Position numbers and translations under genes: made by a program. Shown here piece by piece: positions 1 through 7,625 of a DNA stretch of 64,000 nucleotides (position 1 is the first letter of the stretch; every line of letters starts with the position of its first letter). The DNA comes from JAGOBP01 sp964550855 (lineage in GTDB: Bacteria > Chloroflexota > Anaerolineae > Fen-1058), in the NCBI GenBank assembly GCA_964550855.1, contig CAZKBQ010000019.1, positions 1 to 64,000 on the forward strand, in the 5' to 3' direction. The notes under the pieces are model-generated. The model searched no databases. It saw nothing but the letters and a program-made list of their open reading frames with translations, and was not told where the DNA came from.

Positions 1-608
1 TCTACGATCTCGATCTGATCACCGATCGGCGGGCGCTGATCCCGCGCCCGGAAACCGAATGCCTGATCGAAGCGGCGCTGACCCGCCTGGCCCATCACCC
101 CGCGCCGCTGATCGCCGACATCGGCACCGGCTGCGGCACCATCGCCGTGACGCTGGCCAGGCATCTGCCGCGCGCGCGCCTCATCGCCACCGATCTGTCG
201 CCCGACGCCGTCGAGCTGGCGCGCGAAAACGCCGTGCGGCACGACGTGGCCGACCGCATCGATTTTCGCGTGGGCAATTTGCTGGAGCCGGTGACGGAGC
301 AACTCGATCTGCTGGCGGCCAACCTGCCGTACATTGACGACAAGGATTGGCCGTTTCTGCAGAAGACCATTCGCGGCCACGAACCGAAGATGGCGTTTCT
401 GGGCGGGCCGGACGGGCTTGATCTGGTGCGCGCCATGTTGAGCGATGCGCCGCGCGTCATCAAGCCGGGCGGTTTGATCCTGTTGGAGATCGGCGCCTAT
501 CAGGGCGACGAAGTCAGCGCCATTGCCCGGCAGCATTTCCCTGGCGCGCAGATTTCAGTGCAGCCAGATTATGCCGGACTCGATCGACTGGTGGTGATTG
601 AAGTCTAA
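1..608 (+). CDS. prmC: Peptide chain release factor N5-glutamine methyltransferase, 3' part
   Basis: This SAM-dependent enzyme methylates the glutamine of the GGQ motif in release factors RF1 and RF2. The window begins inside the gene, so the N-terminal helical domain and the start codon are missing. Reading from base 3, the translation shows the family motif LIPRPETE, then the SAM-binding motif I (DIGTGCGTIAVTLA), an acidic motif II (IATDLS), and the catalytic tetrad region as NLPY. Most PrmC proteins have NPPY here; the Pro-to-Leu change at the second position is notable, but the Asn that binds the substrate glutamine is kept. The stop codon shares one base with the next ATG (TAATG), so translation is probably coupled to the downstream phosphatase and tsaC. 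The pairing of prmC with tsaC is common in bacteria. Confidence 0.9.
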   Translation, partial: YDLDLITDRRALIPRPETECLIEAALTRLAHHPAPLIADIGTGCGTIAVTLARHLPRARLIATDLSPDAVELARENAVRHDVADRIDFRVGNLLEPVTEQLDLLAANLPYIDDKDWPFLQKTIRGHEPKMAFLGGPDGLDLVRAMLSDAPRVIKPGGLILLEIGAYQGDEVSAIARQHFPGAQISVQPDYAGLDRLVVIEV

Positions 609-1129
609 TGCGCACTCTCGAACTGCGGCGGCATTCCATGCGCGCGATCCCCGGTCAACACTTGACCCAGGCGGGCGTCGATCTGGCGCGGCGCATCGGC
701 CGCAGCACCGGCCCCTTCGATCGCGTGATCACCAGTACCGTCACACGCGCGTTGGAAACCGCCATCGCCATGGGCTTTGCGATCGATCAACAACTGGATG
801 CGTTCAGCCAGATCGCCGTCGGCGTGGCCGACGAAATAAGTTGGGACGCCGGTTGGGCAGAATGGACCCGCGTGATCAAACTGGGCGGCGCAGCCGCGCA
901 ATACGCTCGTGCTCAGGCGGATGTCTTGCGCTCGATCGTGCGAACGCTGCCCGACGGGGGAAGTGCGCTGGTTGTGTCGCACGGCGGGATCGTCGAAGCG
1001 GGTGCGATCGGGTGTTTGATGCCCGACGTGCCGGCGCTGAATGAACCGTTCTTTGGTTACTGCGAAGGCGCGCGCCTGACGTTCGATCGGGAGCGCGTGA
1101 TCGATGTCCAGATTCTGCGGATTGCGTGA
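608..1129 (+). CDS. Histidine phosphatase family protein (phosphoglycerate mutase-like)
   Basis: A 173-residue protein of the histidine phosphatase superfamily. The N-terminal phospho-acceptor motif reads LRRHS (the usual motif is RHG), with the catalytic His at residue 9, and the second active-site His lies in VVSHGG near residue 117. The arginine-rich start and the STVTRALETA segment, which corresponds to the S-x-x-x-R-A-x-x-T motif, fit the fold. The substrate cannot be read from sequence; these enzymes act on small phosphorylated metabolites or phosphoproteins. It overlaps prmC by one base and ends 3 bases before tsaC, so it sits inside a prmC-tsaC operon. RHS instead of RHG is a variation, but the key His and Arg remain, so activity is plausible. 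Confidence 0.8.
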   Translation: MRTLELRRHSMRAIPGQHLTQAGVDLARRIGRSTGPFDRVITSTVTRALETAIAMGFAIDQQLDAFSQIAVGVADEISWDAGWAEWTRVIKLGGAAAQYARAQADVLRSIVRTLPDGGSALVVSHGGIVEAGAIGCLMPDVPALNEPFFGYCEGARLTFDRERVIDVQILRIA

Positions 1130-1132
1130 CGC

Positions 1133-1744
1133 ATGACTCAAGTCCTTCAACCCGATCAACTTTCACTGGCCGCGCGGTTGCTGCTCGACCACCAACTGGT
1201 GGCGTTTCCCACCGACACAGTGTATGGTCTGGGCACGCCGGCCTTTGACGGCCCCACAGCGCTGCAGCTCTACGTGGCCAAAGAGCGTCCGCCCGAAAAG
1301 GCCATTCCCATTTTGATAGCCGACAACACTGATCTCGATCGCGTGGCTGTCAATGTACCGCCGATTGCGTATCGTCTGATGGAGCGATACTGGCCGGGCG
1401 CGTTAACGCTGGTGGTGCCCAAACGGCCCGATGTGCCCATGGAAGTCAGCGCCGGCGAAACGGTGGCCGTGCGCATCCCCGATCTGGAGCTGGCGCGGGC
1501 CTTGATGCGGCTGACCGGCCCGCTGGCCGTGACCAGCGCCAATCGCTCGGCCGGGCCGAATCCGCGCACCGCGCAGGACGTGCTCGATCAGCTGGCCGGT
1601 CGCATCGACGCCGTGATTGACGGCGGCCCGACGCCCGGCGGCGTACCCTCCACCGTGCTGGACTGCACCACGCCCCAGCCGCGCGTTCTGCGGGCGGGCG
1701 CGCTGGCCGATCAAGTATCGGCATTTTTGCGTAACCAGCTGTGA
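1133..1744 (+). CDS. tsaC: L-threonylcarbamoyladenylate synthase
   Basis: This enzyme makes threonylcarbamoyl-AMP from threonine, bicarbonate and ATP, the first step of t6A formation at position 37 of ANN-decoding tRNAs. The 203-residue protein is a single YrdC/Sua5 domain. Recognisable pieces are FPTDTVYGLG (residues 25-34), KERPPEKAIPIL, the YWPGALTLV stretch and the VRIPD and TSANRSAG motifs. There is no C-terminal Sua5 extension, so it is the short TsaC form. It starts 3 bases after the phosphatase stop. Its TGA stop is embedded in the extended -10 element that drives the next gene. Confidence 0.93.
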   Translation: MTQVLQPDQLSLAARLLLDHQLVAFPTDTVYGLGTPAFDGPTALQLYVAKERPPEKAIPILIADNTDLDRVAVNVPPIAYRLMERYWPGALTLVVPKRPDVPMEVSAGETVAVRIPDLELARALMRLTGPLAVTSANRSAGPNPRTAQDVLDQLAGRIDAVIDGGPTPGGVPSTVLDCTTPQPRVLRAGALADQVSAFLRNQL

Positions 1745-1750
1745 TACAAT
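1742..1750 (+). promoter_or_regulatory. Extended -10 promoter for the GT4 gene (leaderless)
   Basis: The sequence TGATACAAT is a TGn extended -10 with hexamer TACAAT at 1745-1750. The ATG of the glycosyltransferase begins at 1759, only 8 bases later, so transcription should start at or within a base or two of the start codon and leave no ribosome binding site. No good -35 is visible. The element overlaps the tsaC stop codon. Confidence 0.55.
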
Positions 1751-1758
1751 CGGGCGCG

Positions 1759-2853
1759 ATGACTCCCCTCGCGCTTATCGGCATCGACGCCAGCCGGTCG
1801 GTGATCGAACAGCCCACCGGCACCGAGTTCTATTCACGCCGCCTGATCGACGCGCTGATCGAGCGCGGCCGCGGACGTTTTCGCTTTCGCCTGTACTTCA
1901 ATCAGCCGCCCCGCCGGCCAATTCCGGATCCCGACATCGACATTCGCCAGCTGCCGTTTCCCCGGCTGTGGACGCACCTGCGTCTATCAGGAGAAATGCT
2001 GACGCATCCGCCCCAGGTGTTGTTTGTGCCCGCGCACGTGCTGCCCGCCGTGTCGCCGCGCCGCAGCGTGGTGACCGTGCACGATCTGGGTTACGCCCAT
2101 TTTCCAGAGACGCATCCGCCGCGCCAGCGCTGGTATCTGGCGGTGACGACGCGCCGGCACGCGCGCCAGGCCGCGCACCTGCTGGCCGATTCGGTTGCAA
2201 CCAAGAACGATCTGGTGGCCCGGTACGGCGCCAGACCCGATCGGGTTACGGTGGCCTATCCGGGTCTCGATCCGGCGGTGGAGCGGGTGACCGACCCGGC
2301 CGACATCGCGCGCGTCAAGGCGAAATACGGCGTGGAGGGCGCGTACGTGTTGTATCTGGGCACGCTGCATCCGCGCAAGAACCTGTCGCGCTTGATTGCC
2401 GCGTATCGTCGTTCGGGTCTGCAGCTGCCCCTGGTGCTGGCAGGCAAGCGCGGCTGGTATTACGAACAGCTGATCAAAGAGGCCGGCAGCGGCGTGCGCT
2501 TCATCGGCTATGTGGACGAAGCGGACAAATCGGCGCTGCTGTCCGGCGCGCGGGCGTTTGCGTTTCCGTCGCTGTACGAAGGCTTTGGGTTTCCGGTGCT
2601 GGAGGCCATGGCGTGCGGCGTGCCGGTGCTGTGCAGCAACACCTCGTCGCTGCCCGAAGTGGCGGGTGAGGCCGCGCTGCTGATCGATCCCTTGAACGTG
2701 GACGAGATCGCGGCGGGGCTGCGGCGGGTGGCCCTGGATGCGGACCTGCGCCGGACGCTGATTGAGCGCGGCTTCGAGCAGGCGCGGCGCTTCACGTGGG
2801 CGCAGTGCGCGGATGTGGTGTTGAATGTCTTTAAGCAAGTGCTGGCAGAGTAA
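1759..2853 (+). CDS. Glycosyltransferase family 4 (GT-B fold)
   Basis: A 364-residue GT-B glycosyltransferase, probably retaining and using a nucleotide sugar. The N-terminal half holds the acceptor domain (VVTVHDLGYAHFPE near residues 110-123). The C-terminal half has YLGTLHPRKNL, ALLSGARAFAFPSLYEGFGFPVLEAMA with the E-x7-E donor-binding motif, and GVPVLCSN. The ATG at 1759 was chosen over the in-frame GTG at 1741 because a -10 box lies at 1745-1750; the product then begins MTPLALIGIDASRS. Its partner downstream is a WecG/TagA-type transferase, so the pair probably builds a cell-surface or exopolysaccharide glycan. The exact sugar is unknown. Confidence 0.85.
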   Translation: MTPLALIGIDASRSVIEQPTGTEFYSRRLIDALIERGRGRFRFRLYFNQPPRRPIPDPDIDIRQLPFPRLWTHLRLSGEMLTHPPQVLFVPAHVLPAVSPRRSVVTVHDLGYAHFPETHPPRQRWYLAVTTRRHARQAAHLLADSVATKNDLVARYGARPDRVTVAYPGLDPAVERVTDPADIARVKAKYGVEGAYVLYLGTLHPRKNLSRLIAAYRRSGLQLPLVLAGKRGWYYEQLIKEAGSGVRFIGYVDEADKSALLSGARAFAFPSLYEGFGFPVLEAMACGVPVLCSNTSSLPEVAGEAALLIDPLNVDEIAAGLRRVALDADLRRTLIERGFEQARRFTWAQCADVVLNVFKQVLAE

Positions 2854-2873
2854 AGGGCGGGTGACGGGGTGAG

Positions 2874-3602
2874 ATGATCAGACCGGCTGCGGTAATCATC
2901 CTGGACGTGCCCGTGCACGATGTGACGATGGCCGAAACGCTGGATCACATCGGCCAGCTCATCGCGCAGGGCGGGGCGCATCAAATCTGCACCGTCAATC
3001 CCGAGTTCATCATGGCCGCGCAAAACGACCCCGAATTCAAGCGCATTCTTCAGCAGTCGGCATTGAACGTGCCCGATGGGGTGGGTGTGCTCTGGGCGGC
3101 CAGACGCCTGAAGCGGCCGCTGCGCGAACGGGTGGCCGGCTCGGACTTGATCGGCGAGATCGCCGCTCGGGCGGCGCAGACCGGCTGGAAATTGTATTTG
3201 TTGGGCGCGGCCGAAGGTGTGGCCGCTCGAACGGCGGTGGTGTGGCGTGAGCGGTATCCCGCGATCAACATCGTAGGAGTGTTGGCGGGTCGAGCCGGGC
3301 CGGAAGGCGACGAGGAGAGCGTGGCGCGCATCCGCGCGGCTGCGCCCGATGTGGTGCTGGTGGCGTATGGAGCGCCGAAGCAAAACAAATGGATCGATCG
3401 CAATCTGGCGCGGACGGGCGCGGCCGTGGGCATCGGGGTGGGCGGCGCGTTCGATTTCATCGTCGGTGCGCAGCGCCGCGCGCCGCGCTGGCTGCAACGC
3501 GCCGGCCTGGAGTGGCTGTATCGACTGCTGAGAGAGCCGCGTCGCTGGCGGCGGCAGCTGGCGCTGCCCAGGTTTGTGTGGCGCGTGCTGAGCGCGCGTT
3601 GA
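2874..3602 (+). CDS. WecG/TagA/CpsF family glycosyltransferase (GT26)
   Basis: A 242-residue glycosyltransferase of the family that transfers N-acetylmannosamine(-uronate) or glucose to undecaprenyl-linked acceptors during teichoic acid, ECA or exopolysaccharide synthesis. Visible motifs are CTVNPEFIM (residues 41-49), NVPDGVGVLWAAR with the conserved Asp of the active site, YLLGA, GAPKQNKW, GVGGAFDFI and the C-terminal RAPRWLQRAGLEWLYRL followed by EPRRW, a signature of the family that forms the membrane-proximal appendage. It lies 20 bases after the GT4 gene and is presumably co-transcribed with it. The donor sugar cannot be decided from sequence. Confidence 0.88.
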   Translation: MIRPAAVIILDVPVHDVTMAETLDHIGQLIAQGGAHQICTVNPEFIMAAQNDPEFKRILQQSALNVPDGVGVLWAARRLKRPLRERVAGSDLIGEIAARAAQTGWKLYLLGAAEGVAARTAVVWRERYPAINIVGVLAGRAGPEGDEESVARIRAAAPDVVLVAYGAPKQNKWIDRNLARTGAAVGIGVGGAFDFIVGAQRRAPRWLQRAGLEWLYRLLREPRRWRRQLALPRFVWRVLSAR

Positions 3603-3623
3603 TCGAGCGGTGTCCGGGTCTTG

Positions 3624-3632
3624 TGCTATGAT
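3624..3632 (+). promoter_or_regulatory. Extended -10 promoter of the UPF0173 hydrolase
   Basis: TGCTATGAT is a TGn extended -10 element. It is 31 bases upstream of the ATG at 3664, leaving a short leader that carries the strong ribosome binding site GAGGAGG at 3651-3657. No convincing -35 hexamer is present, which is usual for extended -10 promoters. Confidence 0.5.
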
Positions 3633-3663
3633 TATTCCAAATTCAAGTTCGAGGAGGCAGACC

Positions 3664-4347
3664 ATGACGATCACACACACCTGGCTGGGACACGCGGCAC
3701 AGTCGCTGAATGTCAATGGAAAGATTGTGCTGGTCGATCCGTTTCTTGAAGGTAATCCGATGGCGCCGACGACGGCCGACCAGGTCTCGGCGGATTTCAT
3801 TCTGGTGTCGCACGGGCACGGCGATCACGTGGGCGACGCGGTGGCGATTGCCAAACGCACCGGCGCGCTGGTGATTGCCAACTTTGAGATTGCCAACTGG
3901 TTTGAACGGCAGGGCGTGAGCAACGTGCACGCGCAGCACATCGGCGGCGGGTTTAATCACCCGTTTGGCTATTTGAAGTTGACGCAGGCGCTGCACGGCT
4001 CGGCGCTGCCCGACGGTTCGTATGGCGGCAATCCGGCGGGCTTCCTGTTGACGGCCGACGGCCAGAAGGTTTATCTGGCGTGCGATACGGGGTTGTTCGG
4101 CGATATGAAGTTGATCGGCGAGGAGGGCCTCGATCTGGCGGTGCTGCCCATCGGCGACAACTACACGATGGGGCCGGATGACGCCCTGCGGGCCGTGAAG
4201 CTGCTGACGCCGAAGCACGTGATCCCGGTGCATTACGACACGTGGGGGGTGATCGCGCAGGATGTGAATGCGTGGGCGGCGCGTGTGCGCGCGGAGACGA
4301 GCGCGCAAGTGCACGTGGTCAAGCCGGGGGAAAGCTTTACGCTGTAG
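3664..4347 (+). CDS. Metal-dependent hydrolase, UPF0173 family (metallo-beta-lactamase fold)
   Basis: A 227-residue metallo-beta-lactamase-fold hydrolase of the UPF0173/UlaG-like group. The metal motif HxHxDH is SHGHGDHVGD (His at residues 51, 53 and 56 with Asp55), and further ligands come from the ACDTG and PVHYDTW segments. The ATG at 3664 is preceded by GAGGAGG, which decides the start. Members of this family are widespread but have no agreed physiological substrate, so no reaction is claimed. The gene has its own promoter and ends at a hairpin shared with the convergent sulfurtransferase gene. Confidence 0.87.
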   Translation: MTITHTWLGHAAQSLNVNGKIVLVDPFLEGNPMAPTTADQVSADFILVSHGHGDHVGDAVAIAKRTGALVIANFEIANWFERQGVSNVHAQHIGGGFNHPFGYLKLTQALHGSALPDGSYGGNPAGFLLTADGQKVYLACDTGLFGDMKLIGEEGLDLAVLPIGDNYTMGPDDALRAVKLLTPKHVIPVHYDTWGVIAQDVNAWAARVRAETSAQVHVVKPGESFTL

Positions 4348-4373
4348 GCCAGTGGCGGCAACCAGCTCCGTGC

Positions 4374-4401
4374 GGCCCGAAGAAGCAAATTTCTTCGGGC
4401 C
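4374..4401. terminator. Bidirectional intrinsic terminator hairpin
   Basis: An 11-bp perfect inverted repeat, GGCCCGAAGAA and TTCTTCGGGCC, with a 6-base loop lies between the convergent hydrolase and sulfurtransferase genes. Outer bases (AGTGGCG near 4351 and CGCCACT near 4415) can extend the fold. It lacks a long T-run but is placed exactly where both transcripts should end. Confidence 0.65.
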
Positions 4402-4420
4402 ATTTGCTACGTAGCGCCAC

Positions 4421-5275
4421 TTAGTCGTCGCCGGTGGCCACGGGCCGCGCCGGATCGGTGATCCATTCGCTCCATGAGCCGGCATACAGGCGGGCGGTGC
4501 CCAGGCCGGCGTGTTCCATCGCCAGGATGTTGTGCGCGGCGGTCACGCCGGAGCCGCAGTAGACAACGGCGCGCTCGGCCGGTGTCTGGCCGAGCAGGGC
4601 TTGATAGTAATCGCGCAGGGCCGCGACGGGCTTGAAAGTCCCATCGGGATTGAGGTTGGCCGCGTAAGGGGCGCTGACGGCGCCGGGGATGTGACCGGCC
4701 ACCGGATCGATCGTTTCGTTTTCGCCGCGAAAGCGATCGGCGTTGCGTGCATCGAGAATTTTGCAGGCGGCGTCGGTTCGGCGCGCGGCCACCTCGTCGC
4801 TGGTCCACCACCACCCCGATTGGATCTGCGGCACGAAGACGCGCGCCGGACGTGCGGCCGGCTGAGCGGTGACGGGGCGGGCTTCCGCGAGCCACTTCGG
4901 CCAGCCGCCGTCGAGCACGGCCACCGCGCGATGGCCGAGCCAGCGCAGGAGCCACCACACCCGCACGGCCATGGCGCCGCCGGCGTCGTCGTACGCGACG
5001 ACCTGCACGCGAGCATCGACGCCGTGGCGCGAGAAGAAGCGCGCCATCGCGTCCACGTCGGGCAGGGGATGCCGCCCGGTCTGGCCGGGCACGACGGGGC
5101 CGGAGAGATCGTCGTTGAGGTGTGCGTAGATCGCGCCGGGGAGATGGCGGCGCGCGTAGTCGCGTCGGCCGCGTTCGGCATCGGCCAGTGAGAAGCGCGC
5201 ATCGAAGATGGCCCAGGCGGGATCGTCGAGGTGCACGGCCAGATCGGCAGTGGAGATCAACGTTGTGTAGTTCAT
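4421..5275 (-). CDS. Sulfurtransferase, 3-mercaptopyruvate/thiosulfate type
   Basis: A 284-residue tandem rhodanese protein. The N-terminal rhodanese domain is catalytically inactive; the C-terminal one carries the active-site loop CGSGVTA at residues 240-246, with Cys240 as the sulfur carrier. The CGSGVTA form is typical of 3-mercaptopyruvate sulfurtransferase (SseA type), whereas thiosulfate sulfurtransferases usually have CRKGVTA, so mercaptopyruvate is the more likely donor. Other family marks are FDARF, GHIPGA and DARNADRF. The start is the ATG at 5275; an in-frame TTG two codons upstream at 5281 is less likely. It is convergent with the UPF0173 gene and divergent from the nucleoside importer operon. 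Confidence 0.87.
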   Translation of the reverse strand: MNYTTLISTADLAVHLDDPAWAIFDARFSLADAERGRRDYARRHLPGAIYAHLNDDLSGPVVPGQTGRHPLPDVDAMARFFSRHGVDARVQVVAYDDAGGAMAVRVWWLLRWLGHRAVAVLDGGWPKWLAEARPVTAQPAARPARVFVPQIQSGWWWTSDEVAARRTDAACKILDARNADRFRGENETIDPVAGHIPGAVSAPYAANLNPDGTFKPVAALRDYYQALLGQTPAERAVVYCGSGVTAAHNILAMEHAGLGTARLYAGSWSEWITDPARPVATGDD

Positions 5276-5407
5276 CGTCAAGGCGCAGGCGACATCGTGA
5301 CGGTTTGATCGAACAAGCGACGCGCCAACTTGTGTATTTTACACCAGACGATTAAAAGTAACTGAACAACCAGCTTGAGATGTCTGACATCCCGTGATGG
5401 ACTGCCC

Positions 5408-5457
5408 GCAAATGATAGTCAAGTGTCATTTGCTTTGCCGACAAAAATCACTATACT
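5408..5457 (+). promoter_or_regulatory. Promoter and palindromic operator of the nucleoside importer operon
   Basis: A -35 TTGCTT (5430-5435) and -10 TATACT (5452-5457) are spaced by 16 bases. A perfect inverted repeat, GCAAATGA at 5408-5415 and TCATTTGC at 5426-5433, with a 10-base centre overlaps the -35, the geometry expected for a dimeric repressor. The ATG of the first permease lies 7 bases after the -10, so the mRNA is probably leaderless and a 5' riboswitch is excluded at this promoter. Confidence 0.6.
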
Positions 5458-5464
5458 CAGATTT

Positions 5465-6601
5465 ATGCCATCGACCATCGTCCCCCAAGTCCGTTTTCAG
5501 CGTCGCAAACTCCGTGTCAATTGGAATGCCCTTGCCTTCAGCCTGTCGCTGCCCGGCCTGGCGCTGTTGGTGGCGTTGGTGATCGGCGCGGTGCTGCTGC
5601 TGCTGCTGAACGCCCATCCGCTTGAGGCCTACGCGGCGATGTTGGACGGCGCGTTTGGCAGCGTATCCGGCATCACGCAGTCGCTGGTGAAGGCGACGCC
5701 GCTGCTGCTGGTGGGGCTGGGCATCTGCATCGCTTTTCGCGCCAGCGTCATCAACATTGGCGCGGAGGGGCAGATCATCATGGGCGCGGTCATGGCGACA
5801 TGGTTCTCACTGCAGTTCCGCGACTGGGCCGGCTGGCTGCTGATCCCGGCGACGATGATCATGGGCTTCCTGGCCGGGTCGTTCTGGGGCTTCATTCCGG
5901 GCATCCTGAAAGCCCGATTGGGTGTGAACGAGATTCTGAGCACCGTCATGCTCAACGCCATTGCCTTGCAGTTCATGAATCTGATGATTCGCGGCCCGCT
6001 GATCGATCCGGCGGGCATCACTGCGGGTACTTATCTGGCGCAGTCGGAGCGGCTGCCAGAACAGGTCTGGCTGCCGCGCCTGGTGCCGCAGACGCTGCTG
6101 CACACGGGCGTGCTGGTGGCGGTGGTGCTGGCGGTTGTGGTGTACGTTTTTCTGTGGCGCACGACGATCGGATATCGCATCCGCGCGGTGGGGTTGAACC
6201 CGGATGCGTCGCGCTACGCCGGCATCCGCGTGCCGGTGTATCAGGCGCTGTCGTTGACGCTGGCCGGCGGCTTCGCGGGGCTGGCGGGCGTCATTGAAGT
6301 CATCGGCGTGCAGCATCGCTTGTTGGAGGGCATCACCAGCGGTTACGGGTTCAGCGGCATTGTGGCGGCGCTGTTCGGCGGGCTGCATCCGCTGGGCACC
6401 ATTCCGGCGGCGTATTTGTTTGGCAGCTTGCTGGTGGGTGCCGACAAGATGCAGCGCGCGGTGCAAGTGCCGTCGGCGCTGGTCGGCACGCTGCTGGGCC
6501 TCATCGTGTTGTTCGTGGTCGGCTCGCAATACTGGGCGCGCAAACGCGCCGCGCGGCGCGTGGACACAGCCATGACCGCCGCAGCGGAGGAGCAGGCATG
6601 A
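5465..6601 (+). CDS. ABC transporter permease, BMP/nucleoside type (first permease)
   Basis: A 378-residue inner-membrane permease of the branched-chain amino acid/ribose superfamily, of the subgroup paired with BMP lipoproteins in nucleoside importers (YufP/NupP-like). About ten hydrophobic segments are visible; the first runs from about residue 25 to 48 (ALLVALVIGAVLLLLL). Conserved stretches include INIGAEGQIIMGA, LKARLGVNEILSTVMLN (the coupling-helix region) and FGGLHPLGTIPAA. The start at 5465 was chosen because it follows the -10 box by 7 bases; upstream in-frame codons would lie over the promoter. Its stop overlaps the next ATG (ATGA). It is the first gene of an operon for uptake of a nucleoside or purine. 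Confidence 0.87.
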   Translation: MPSTIVPQVRFQRRKLRVNWNALAFSLSLPGLALLVALVIGAVLLLLLNAHPLEAYAAMLDGAFGSVSGITQSLVKATPLLLVGLGICIAFRASVINIGAEGQIIMGAVMATWFSLQFRDWAGWLLIPATMIMGFLAGSFWGFIPGILKARLGVNEILSTVMLNAIALQFMNLMIRGPLIDPAGITAGTYLAQSERLPEQVWLPRLVPQTLLHTGVLVAVVLAVVVYVFLWRTTIGYRIRAVGLNPDASRYAGIRVPVYQALSLTLAGGFAGLAGVIEVIGVQHRLLEGITSGYGFSGIVAALFGGLHPLGTIPAAYLFGSLLVGADKMQRAVQVPSALVGTLLGLIVLFVVGSQYWARKRAARRVDTAMTAAAEEQA

Positions 6602-7530
6602 ACGATCTGTTCCAGCTGCCTGTCTTGATTGGCATCCTGACCTCGGCCATCCGATTGGCTACGCCCTACCTCTACGCGTCGGTGGGCGAGATGTTTGCGC
6701 AGCGCTCGGGCGTGGTGAATCTGGGCGTGGACGGCATCATGCTGGTGGGCGCGTTCACGGCTTTCTACACCGTGCTGCACACTGGCAGCCTATGGCTGGC
6801 CTTGGTCTTTGCGATGCTGGCCGGCATGCTGATGGGCCTGCTGATGTCGCTGATCAGCGTCACGCTGAAGGCCGAACAGGGCATTAGCGGCATCGGCCTG
6901 TATCTGTTTGGGCTGGGTCTGTCGAGCCTGCTGTTCAAAGTGCTGGTGGGCACGGTGAAAACGGTCGACGGTTTTCCGCCGGTGAAAGTGCCGCTGCTGG
7001 GCGATATTCCAATTGCGGGCGCGATCCTCTTCAACCAGAGTCTGCCGGTGTATGGAGCGTTTTTGCTGGTCCCGATCGCGTGGTGGTTCCTCGAGAAGAC
7101 GACCTGGGGGCTGAAGATCAAAGCCGTGGGGCAGAACCCGGCCGCGGCCGACACGTTGGGCGTGGATGTCAATCGGGTGCGGTACTTCTGCGTTTGTCTG
7201 GGCGCGGCGCTGGCGGCGGTGGCGGGCGCGTCGCTATCGATCTCTCTGCTCAATCTCTTTCAGGAAAATCTGACGGCGGGGCAGGGCTTCATCGCCGTGG
7301 CGCTGGTGTATTTTGGCGGTTGGCGGCCGCTGGGCATCATGCTGGGCGCGCTGCTGTTTAGCACGGTCAATGCGCTGCAGTTGTGGATGCAGGTCTTGAA
7401 CGTGCCCATTCCGTCGGACGTGGCCGTGATGCTGCCCTACATTTTGACGATTGTGGCGCTGATGTTTGCGACAAACCGGGCGCGGCAGCCGGCTGCGCTG
7501 AACAAGCCGTTTGAACGAGGTGAAAACTGA
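6598..7530 (+). CDS. ABC transporter permease, BMP/nucleoside type (second permease)
   Basis: The 310-residue second permease (YufQ/NupQ-like) of the same importer, with eight or more membrane segments. The N-terminal region carries YASVGEMFAQRSGVVNLG and DGIMLVGAF, the standard motif of this permease family (GExxxxxxGxxNLGxEGxM), and LGVDVNRVRYFCV and FGGWRPLGIMLGALLF follow. It overlaps the first permease by 4 bases, which indicates translational coupling and 1:1 production of a heterodimeric channel. About 95 bases separate it from the binding protein gene. Confidence 0.87.
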   Translation: MNDLFQLPVLIGILTSAIRLATPYLYASVGEMFAQRSGVVNLGVDGIMLVGAFTAFYTVLHTGSLWLALVFAMLAGMLMGLLMSLISVTLKAEQGISGIGLYLFGLGLSSLLFKVLVGTVKTVDGFPPVKVPLLGDIPIAGAILFNQSLPVYGAFLLVPIAWWFLEKTTWGLKIKAVGQNPAAADTLGVDVNRVRYFCVCLGAALAAVAGASLSISLLNLFQENLTAGQGFIAVALVYFGGWRPLGIMLGALLFSTVNALQLWMQVLNVPIPSDVAVMLPYILTIVALMFATNRARQPAALNKPFERGEN

Positions 7531-7625
7531 CGATCGAGCAAGGAGGTGATCGACGCCGCCGACTGTGTTGGTTGATCGCAACCGTTCGATTTGGGATCTC
7601 ACATTTCACGAGGAGAGAAGATAAC

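Noticed and set aside
5276..5464. A purine riboswitch in front of the nucleoside importer
   Set aside because: The -10 box lies 7 bases before the start codon, leaving no room for an aptamer, and no purine-riboswitch loops are visible upstream.
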